In this document: piece after piece, positions 1 to 4,064 of the stretch | Position numbering within the stretch: the stretch's first letter is position 1 | Layout: every line of letters starts with the position of its first letter | NCBI GenBank assembly: GCA_024650095.1 | Contig: JANKMV010000171.1 | Location: 1 to 5,298 of the forward strand | Direction of reading: 5' to 3' | Source of the DNA: Bacillota bacterium | Lineage (GTDB): Bacteria; Bacillota; Dethiobacteria; Dethiobacterales; Dethiobacteraceae | DNA length: 5,298 nt | Translations under genes and position numbers: made by a program | Notes under the pieces: generated by a model | What the model saw: the letters and a program-made list of their open reading frames with translations, nothing else | Told to the model about the DNA's origin: nothing | Databases searched by the model: none

Positions 1-16
1 ACCATGGATGGTCGCC
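1..16. repeat. Right part of a palindrome cut by the window edge
   Basis: The first bases read ACCAT-GG-ATGGT followed by CGCC. If the missing left bases are GGCG, this is a perfect 9-bp stem with a 2-nt loop, the same geometry as both arms of the element at 29-102. Only the inner 5 bp of the stem can be checked here; the outer 4 bp are a prediction. It is probably another member of the same class of short palindromic intergenic repeats. A three-codon-scale coincidence cannot be excluded. Confidence 0.4.
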
Positions 17-28
17 GTACATTCTTTT

Positions 29-102
29 TGTAGGGAATGGTCTTGACCATTCCGAAGGCCACCATAGTTAGCGAGGCGGAACGGTCAAGACCGTTCCCTA
101 CA
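29..102. repeat. 74-bp inverted-repeat element with self-palindromic arms
   Basis: Two 26-bp terminal inverted repeats (29-54 and 77-102) start TGTAGGG and end CCCTACA and match at 24 of 26 positions. Each arm is also a hairpin by itself: GGAATGGTC-TT-GACCATTCC at 34-53 and GGAACGGTC-AA-GACCGTTCC at 78-97, both 9-bp stems with 2-nt loops. The 22-bp centre (55-76) shows no structure I recognise. The form is that of a REP- or MITE-like non-coding element, and no transposase or obvious target-site duplication is visible. It lies just upstream of the tandem 90-bp units and may have interrupted the first of them. Confidence 0.8.
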
Positions 103-107
103 GGCCT

Positions 108-151
108 GTGATAAGGCTGGTTTTATTAATACTACAATGAAAATTATATCA
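108..151 (+). repeat. Partial copy of the ~90-bp structured repeat (unit 1)
   Basis: Only the right half of the unit is present. It reads GATAAG, a T-rich tract, then ACTACAATGAAAATTATATC and runs into the hairpin that opens unit 2. The same order of blocks (RATAAG, T-run, ACTGC/ACTAC, AATGAAA, TTATATCACTT) ends units 2 and 3. The left half is missing and the 74-bp inverted repeat stands in its place, which suggests truncation or insertion. Confidence 0.5.
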
Positions 152-238
152 CTTGCATTTTGCAAGGCAACCCATAAAGTACAAGAAAAACGCATCCATA
201 GATAAGAATGCGTTTTTTTCTGGTGAGGAATTATATCA
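152..238 (+). repeat. Copy of the ~90-bp structured repeat (unit 2)
   Basis: The unit begins with the hairpin CTTGCA-TTT-TGCAAG (152-166). It carries an AACC..ATA..GAAA block and a central terminator-like stem (186-217), then ends in GGTGAGGAATTATATC directly before the hairpin that opens unit 3. Its length of 87 bp is close to units 3 and 4. Its left half is more diverged than its right half when compared with them. Confidence 0.5.
186..217. terminator. Bidirectional intrinsic terminator inside repeat unit 2
   Basis: AAAAACGCAT at 186-195 pairs perfectly with ATGCGTTTTT at 208-217 around a 12-nt loop, followed by more T (to 219). A-run, GC-containing stem and T-run give a terminator readable on both strands. 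On the minus strand it lies 126 bp beyond the phosphoesterase stop codon and probably ends that transcript. On the plus strand it would stop transcription entering from the left edge. Confidence 0.75.
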
Positions 239-338
239 CTTGCAGCTAGCAAGTGATTAATGTAGCCAGTATTGAAAGTCGCGATAAGTAAACCGAATAA
301 GCGCGCCTTTTTTATACTGCCAATGAAATTATATAACT
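239..338 (+). repeat. Copy of the ~90-bp structured repeat (unit 3)
   Basis: The unit opens with a strong hairpin whose stem is ATCACTTGC (235-243) and GCAAGTGAT (249-257) around AGCTA. It then shares long blocks with unit 4: AATGTA.CCA.TA.TGAAAG.CGC, ATAAG, GAATAAG, GCCTTT and ACTGC. By eye about 70% of 83 aligned positions agree, and most differences are transitions. Its last bases (AATTATATAACTTATGTTAAAGG) are a decayed version of the next boundary hairpin and contain the stop codon of the phosphoesterase gene. Confidence 0.7.
275..310. terminator. Terminator-like stem in repeat unit 3
   Basis: AAAG-t-CGCG (275-283) pairs with CGCG-c-CTTT (302-310), a stem with one t/c mismatch and an 18-nt loop, followed on the plus strand by TTTT. 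It occupies the same place as the perfect terminator of unit 2 although the stem bases differ. The loop is long and the stem short, so terminator activity is uncertain. It is the first such structure beyond the phosphoesterase stop codon, read on the minus strand. Confidence 0.4.
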
Positions 339-342
339 TATG

Positions 343-834
343 TTAAAGGTAAATGTGCTCCGCCTCAATGGTAGAACCTAGAGTGAGGAGGCCGCAGGAA
401 TGGCGCGGTTCGCGCCGTCGGTCCGTGGGAGAGCCAGGATTAAAGAGGAGAACCCCCGTGCTGGTTTGTCGATAGGGTTGGTGGCTATGTCCAAAGACGA
501 CACAATCCACCTGCTCAGTCGCAAAGGTTTCCAGTGCTCGCTGTGGTGTTTTGTTACGATTTGATCCCAAATGACCATGAACTAAACCAATGCGATAGCC
601 TGCTAACTCGAGGATTTTTGTATTTCCGAGGCGTTGTTGGATTGCAATGGAATCCATATTGCCGGCAACCGCCTCCACCGGTGCAATGGCTGCTAAATCC
701 TCTAAAACGTGTTCCTCTGCTAGATCGCCAGCATGAAGTATGAGATCTACGCCGGCAAAAATGGTAAATAGAGCAGGGGGAAGCTGTCGCGCCCTTGTGG
801 GTATGTGTGTATCACTAAGTACACCAATGCGCAC
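343..834 (-). CDS. Metallophosphoesterase, YfcE/MJ0936 family
   Basis: This encodes a 163-aa cytosolic metal-dependent phosphodiesterase of the small YfcE/MJ0936-type calcineurin-like family. All family motifs are visible: D8-T-H10 in GVLSDTH, G36-D37 in LHAGDL, G58-N59-M-D61, H86 in LVHGHLG, and the GHTH-type box G115-H-S-H118. The closing NPGS motif is at 132-135, followed by basic residues. These supply the two-metal site and catalytic histidines known for the family. Natural substrates of such proteins are poorly defined; activity on model phosphodiesters is typical. The GTG start is chosen because a perfect AAAGGAGG lies 8 nt before it and the protein then begins directly with the first beta strand. 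An ATG at 876 would add 14 unrelated residues and run over the ribosome-binding site. Repeat units flank both ends. No partner gene is adjacent. Confidence 0.93.
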   Translation of the reverse strand: MRIGVLSDTHIPTRARQLPPALFTIFAGVDLILHAGDLAEEHVLEDLAAIAPVEAVAGNMDSIAIQQRLGNTKILELAGYRIGLVHGHLGSNRNKTPQRALETFATEQVDCVVFGHSHQPYRQTSTGVLLFNPGSPTDRRREPRHSCGLLTLGSTIEAEHIYL

Positions 835-842
835 TGGGAAAA

Positions 843-850
843 CCTCCTTT
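843..850 (-). promoter_or_regulatory. Ribosome-binding site fixing the phosphoesterase start
   Basis: On the minus strand the sequence is AAAGGAGG, then 8 nt, then GTG (834-832). The match to the Shine-Dalgarno consensus is full and the spacing optimal, so the GTG is preferred over the upstream in-frame ATG at 876-874. Confidence 0.85.
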
Positions 851-862
851 ACTTGTACATCG

Positions 863-975
863 CTTGCAGTCAGCAAACGGCAAATGTAACCAATACTGAA
901 AGCCGCTTATAAGGAAATGGAATAAGAGTGCCTTTCTTGCACTGCTGGGTAAATAAATGCCTTGCAATCAGCAAG
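863..975 (+). repeat. Copy of the ~90-bp structured repeat (unit 4) with both boundary hairpins
   Basis: The copy opens with CTTGC-AGTCA-GCAA (863-876) and closes with CTTGC-AATCA-GCAAG (961-975), 98 bp apart. The body matches unit 3 over about 83 positions at roughly 70% identity by eye, in the same orientation. It lies in the spacer between the phosphoesterase start and the EVE gene stop, so the phosphoesterase gene sits between unit 3 and unit 4. The minus-strand promoter of the phosphoesterase gene must lie within or beyond this copy, but I cannot pick out convincing hexamers. Confidence 0.7.
899..935. terminator. Terminator-like stem in repeat unit 4
   Basis: AAAG-c-CGCTT (899-908) pairs with GAGTG-c-CTTT (926-935), using two G-T wobbles and one c/c mismatch, around a 17-nt loop. 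The position and outer AAAG/CTTT pairs equal those of unit 3. A second small hairpin, AGTGC-CTTTCTT-GCACT (927-943), overlaps it and is an alternative fold. Read on the minus strand, this region would be the place where the EVE gene transcript could end. Activity is a guess. Confidence 0.3.
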
Positions 976-1031
976 CGGTTAGCTCTCTTGGTGATAAAGT
1001 TAGCTGATGGGGGTAGGTAATTCCTGCTCTT

Positions 1032-1445
1032 CTATTGAGAATCAGTGGGTGTAGCAAGATTAATTACTTCGTGCCAGTGTGCAGGTGTCACCGGCATGAC
1101 GGAAAGCCGCGCTTGGCGCACGAGCGCCCAGTGAGCGAATTGTGGTAACGCTTTAATTTCCTTTAACGTTACGGGTTGGGGGAGCCTATATTGAGCCCGT
1201 AGCTTCACTGCTTGATAGGATACGTTTGTTGGGTCGGGAAAGGCTGCGGCAATTACATCTGCTACACCGATGATTGCCTTTTCTTTGCCGGTGTGGTAGA
1301 TGAAGGCCAAGTCACCGACGGTCATCTTGCGCAGATTGCTTTGCGCTTGGTGATTACGTACGCCATCCCAGACATCGCTACCGGCAGTAACCAGGTCTGC
1401 ATACGAATAGTCATTTGGTTCCGTTTTGAGCAACCAATAATTCAT
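1032..1445 (-). CDS. EVE-domain protein (PUA-like fold)
   Basis: This encodes a 137-aa soluble protein that is one EVE domain from end to end. Such domains are related to PUA and YTH domains and are thought to bind modified bases in nucleic acids; the bacterial stand-alone members have no settled role. Family signatures are visible: MNYWLLKTEP at the N-terminus, W26-D-G-V-R-N31 followed by QAQSNLRKM, then G44-D45-LAFIYHTG, then IIGVADV. The C-terminal LVRQARLSVMPV segment is also typical. The ATG at 1445 is chosen because the protein then starts exactly at the conserved MNYWLLKTEP. A GGAG lies 10 nt upstream of it; the in-frame ATG at 1478 would add 11 residues and has no better site. EVE domains are sometimes fused to defence nucleases, but nothing of that kind is next to it here. 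Confidence 0.92.
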   Translation of the reverse strand: MNYWLLKTEPNDYSYADLVTAGSDVWDGVRNHQAQSNLRKMTVGDLAFIYHTGKEKAIIGVADVIAAAFPDPTNVSYQAVKLRAQYRLPQPVTLKEIKALPQFAHWALVRQARLSVMPVTPAHWHEVINLATPTDSQ

Positions 1446-1612
1446 GATAAATCCACTCCATTTCTGTAAAAGCAGCATTAGTTAGGGTAATGCGCAACTA
1501 TGTCGAAAAATTGTTATCTAGAACTCTAATATCGACAACAAGTTACAGTATAAGCGGCAGGGATTAGCGATAAAAAAAGAGAAATGTTTATAGTATGGGG
1601 GGGGATCGTGTT
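1446..1612. other. Divergent spacer between EVE gene and kinase gene
   Basis: This 167-bp AT-rich spacer must hold promoters for both divergent genes. I see an inverted repeat TGTCGA (1501-1506) and TCGACA (1532-1537), 25 bp apart, which could be an operator. For the plus strand TATAAG (1549-1554) and TATAGT (1590-1595) are -10-like, but neither has a good -35 at 17 bp. For the minus strand TTGTCG and TAACAA 16 bp apart, lying within 1511-1538, are a weak pair. None is strong enough to call as a promoter. Confidence 0.35.
1597..1604 (+). promoter_or_regulatory. G8 tract acting as ribosome-binding site for the kinase
   Basis: Eight consecutive G lie 8 nt before the ATG at 1613. A G-run can pair with the anti-Shine-Dalgarno sequence through G-C and G-U pairs, and no other purine-rich site precedes either candidate start at a suitable distance. 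This favours the start at 1613. An in-frame ATG at 1595 overlaps the first G of the tract; a GAGAAATG run upstream of it is a poor site. Confidence 0.5.
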
Positions 1613-3889
1613 ATGAAATTGCCTGACGAAAAAGCACAATATTTGCAAATTACCCAATCTCACAACCAGCAGGATTATTTTATGCACACGATTCTTAATA
1701 CTGTAGATTCATTAGTTGTTGTGCTCGATCCACATTGTCACATCGTGCTCTTTAATACAGCGTGCGAACGATTAACGGGGTACACTTTTGCTGAAGTAAA
1801 GGGAAAAAATGTCGATTCATTTTTGCTGCCAGAGGAAGCGCAGTGCATAGTTAATTGTATCAAAGCACGTACGACGGGTAAACAAACATTTTACTGGCGT
1901 GGGCGGGATGGCGGTAAGCATTTAATAGAATGGACTTACGCACACTTAACAGATGCACAGGGACAGCCCCAATTCTATGTTGGTACGGGTAATGACATTA
2001 CGGAAGCAATAAAGGCAAAAAAAGCATTACAAGCCAGTGAAACACGCTTTCGCGAACTTTTTCATAACGCCAATGATGCCATCTTTGTCGCCTCAGTGAA
2101 GGATGGTATTTTTAGCAATTATCTTGAAGTCAATGATACGGCGTGCGAAAAACTAGGATACACACGTGCGGAATTATTGCAAATGTCACCTGTAACCATT
2201 CCGCGGAAACAGGAGACAAGCCGTAAACAGAAGCAAGGTAACCTTTCTGTTTCTGCTTCCTTTGAGGTGATGCTAATGACAAAGGATGGGCGAGCGATTC
2301 CATTTGAACATAATGCACATTTATTTGAGATTGATGGTCAGACCTTTTGCATTGCGGTAGCGCGGGATGTGAGCGACCGCAAGCAAATCGAAGATACTTT
2401 AAGGCAAAGTGAAGAGTGTTACCGCCGGCTCGTTGAACTTTCTCCTGATGCCATTTTTGTACATAGTGAGCGGAAAATTGTCTTCGCCAACAGTGCATGT
2501 GCAAAATTATTGCGTGCCGTAAGTGAGCATTGGCTTATCGGCCGCAAGATAGACGAGATTATTCATCCTGATTACCTCGACGCAATTAATCAACGAATAG
2601 AATTATTAACACATGGCCAAATGCCTCAACCCTATCTTGAACAGATCATACGATGCTATGATGGCACAGAACAAGAATTTGAGGCCACTAGTTCTTACTT
2701 GTTTTACAATGGGCAACCTTCGATTCAAGTTATTTATCGTGACATTACGAGAAAGAATAGATTACAGCAGGAAGCGCTACGAGCCAGCAAGCTCCATTCC
2801 ATTGGCTCCTTAGCCGGTAATATCGCTCACGAATTCAATAATCAGCTCACCGTTATTCTCGGTAATCTTTCCATTGCCCAGCTTTATGCTACAAAGCAAC
2901 CGAAACTACAAAAAGTACTAGAGAATGCTGACAAAGCCAGCGGCCAGGCACGTGCGCTGACACAGCAACTCTTAACGTATGCGCGTGGGGGGCAACCTGT
3001 TAAGCAAGTGACTAATCTGCGTTCCTTACTTTTTAAATGTACGGATCATCTCTTACACAACGAGCGTTTTACCTGTGATTTTAAAATCCCTGGTGACCTA
3101 CTCATGGTGGCTGTGGATGAAGACCAAGTTTACCACGCCATTAGCAATATCTTGGCCAATGCACAGCAAGCTATGCCTGAAGGCGGGACAATTTACATTG
3201 CTGCGGAAAACGTGACCACAGAAGAAATGCCGTTGCCTCCTGAACTAAATGTTCCCTATGTCAAAGTCTCCATTACCGATGAGGGGCCAGGCATCCCCGC
3301 GCAGAATATGGATCATATTTTTGATCCTTTTTATTCAACGAAGCCAGACGGTAATGGTTTAGGCTTACCCACATCCTACTCTATTATTAATAAGCATGGG
3401 GGATATTTGCTGGCCGAATCCATTGTGGGGGAAGGTGCAACTTTTACCATTTATCTGCCCACGGTGGCACATACCCCTGCTGTGACCAAGCACGAGGACG
3501 AAAAAACTGCAGCGTCACTTGAACATGTGCTCTTAATGGACGATGACGAAGATGTGCTTGCTGTCACGCAAGAGATGCTAACTCTTTTAGGACATACTGT
3601 TATCACAGCCAAGCACGGAGCAGAAGCGCTCCAACTGTATCAAGAGGCCGACCGCATGGGCATGCCTTTTTCTTTGGTTATTCTCGATTTGTTCGTTAAA
3701 GATGGCATGGGAGGTAAAGAAACGCTACATCAGCTACTCGTACTAAATCCACAGGTACGAGCGATTGTGACCAGTGGCTATTTTAGTGATCCCATTATGG
3801 CAAACTTCCAGCAATATGGGTTCTGCGGTTGCATTCCTAAACCGTTTACAATGGAGGAACTCAATCAAGTCCTTGAAGCACGAGCATAA
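1613..3889 (+). CDS. Soluble hybrid histidine kinase, PAS-PAS-PAS-HisKA-HATPase-REC
   Basis: This encodes a 758-aa cytoplasmic hybrid sensor kinase. In order there are three PAS domains (about 24-130, 143-258 and 265-380, each ending in a DIT/DVSD/DIT motif), a dimerisation and phosphoacceptor domain (about 385-465), a HATPase domain (about 500-625) and a C-terminal receiver (about 638-755). The H-box AHEFNNQLT has the phosphorylated histidine at H406 and the HEFNN form typical of HPK4-type kinases. N516 (N-box), D556 in DEGPGIP (G1) and GNGLGL at 580-585 (G2) complete an intact ATP site. The receiver has the acidic pair D643-D644, phosphoacceptor D692 in VILDL, a TSGY switch segment and K743 in PKPF, so it looks active. 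No signal peptide or membrane segment is seen, so the ligand is presumably cytoplasmic, but it cannot be read from the sequence. Phosphate should pass from H406 to D692 and perhaps on to a partner elsewhere, since no DNA-binding or Hpt domain is present. Its first PAS resembles that of the next gene. An in-frame ATG at 1595 would give 764 aa. Confidence 0.95.
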   Translation: MKLPDEKAQYLQITQSHNQQDYFMHTILNTVDSLVVVLDPHCHIVLFNTACERLTGYTFAEVKGKNVDSFLLPEEAQCIVNCIKARTTGKQTFYWRGRDGGKHLIEWTYAHLTDAQGQPQFYVGTGNDITEAIKAKKALQASETRFRELFHNANDAIFVASVKDGIFSNYLEVNDTACEKLGYTRAELLQMSPVTIPRKQETSRKQKQGNLSVSASFEVMLMTKDGRAIPFEHNAHLFEIDGQTFCIAVARDVSDRKQIEDTLRQSEECYRRLVELSPDAIFVHSERKIVFANSACAKLLRAVSEHWLIGRKIDEIIHPDYLDAINQRIELLTHGQMPQPYLEQIIRCYDGTEQEFEATSSYLFYNGQPSIQVIYRDITRKNRLQQEALRASKLHSIGSLAGNIAHEFNNQLTVILGNLSIAQLYATKQPKLQKVLENADKASGQARALTQQLLTYARGGQPVKQVTNLRSLLFKCTDHLLHNERFTCDFKIPGDLLMVAVDEDQVYHAISNILANAQQAMPEGGTIYIAAENVTTEEMPLPPELNVPYVKVSITDEGPGIPAQNMDHIFDPFYSTKPDGNGLGLPTSYSIINKHGGYLLAESIVGEGATFTIYLPTVAHTPAVTKHEDEKTAASLEHVLLMDDDEDVLAVTQEMLTLLGHTVITAKHGAEALQLYQEADRMGMPFSLVILDLFVKDGMGGKETLHQLLVLNPQVRAIVTSGYFSDPIMANFQQYGFCGCIPKPFTMEELNQVLEARA

Positions 3890-3910
3890 TGACTAGCTGA
3901 AACAAGCTGA

Positions 3911-3944
3911 TATAGGAGGGCAGGAAAAAACCTACCCTCCTATA
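3911..3944. terminator. Strong hairpin after the kinase gene, terminator-like without T-run
   Basis: TATAGGAGGG (3911-3920) pairs perfectly with CCCTCCTATA (3935-3944). After one c/a mismatch, AGG and CCT extend the stem around a loop of six A. It begins 21 nt after the kinase stop codon, the usual place for a terminator, but the following bases (AACTGTATACTT) hold no T-run. It may end or pause transcription, or protect the 3' end of the kinase mRNA. The stem hides a Shine-Dalgarno-like AGGAGG. Confidence 0.55.
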
Positions 3945-4010
3945 ACTGTATACTTTATTAATAATTTCTTACACTTATCACAAACGTCTCATTAGCTGCA
4001 GGAATCTGCT

Positions 4011-4016
4011 TATAAT
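4011..4016 (+). promoter_or_regulatory. Candidate -10 box for the PAS-GAF gene
   Basis: A perfect TATAAT lies 49 bp before the ATG at 4065, which would give a leader of about 40 nt. The -35 position 17 bp upstream (3988-3993, CTCATT) is poor, and a TG two bases ahead is one base off the extended -10 form. Being downstream of the 3911-3944 hairpin, it would let this gene be transcribed separately from the kinase gene. Confidence 0.45.
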
Positions 4017-4053
4017 AGTAGAAAAAACAGTAAGAGTTCGTATGTAATTTCGC

Positions 4054-4060
4054 AGGAGGT
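4054..4060 (+). promoter_or_regulatory. Ribosome-binding site of the PAS-GAF gene
   Basis: AGGAGGT is a perfect Shine-Dalgarno match, 5 nt from the end of AGGAGG to the ATG at 4065. It fixes the start of a gene whose end is outside the window, and predicts strong translation. Confidence 0.85.
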
Positions 4061-4064
4061 TTTT

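Noticed and set aside
1..33. C-terminal end of an upstream gene, open in frame 1 up to TAG at 31-33
   Set aside because: Only ten codons are visible and they overlap a palindrome; nothing shows that they are coding.
29..102. Simple intrinsic terminator
   Set aside because: There is no T-run after either arm, and the terminal-repeat design fits a mobile or REP-like element better.
108..338. CRISPR array
   Set aside because: Repeats occur in tandem and diverge along the whole unit; there are no unique spacers between short identical repeats.
534..743. Plus-strand open frame opposite the phosphoesterase
   Set aside because: It lies wholly inside a gene with full family motifs on the other strand and its translation resembles no protein family.
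835..876. N-terminal extension of the phosphoesterase from an in-frame ATG at 876
   Set aside because: The extension overlaps a perfect ribosome-binding site and part of a repeat unit, and the family begins right at the residue encoded by the GTG at 834.
1212..1469. Plus-strand open frame opposite the EVE gene
   Set aside because: It is antisense to a clear EVE domain, with no ribosome-binding site and no recognisable product.
2130..2813. Open frames on either strand inside the kinase gene (2130-2504 minus, 2613-2813 plus)
   Set aside because: Both lie inside intact PAS-coding sequence and show low-complexity or unrecognisable translations.
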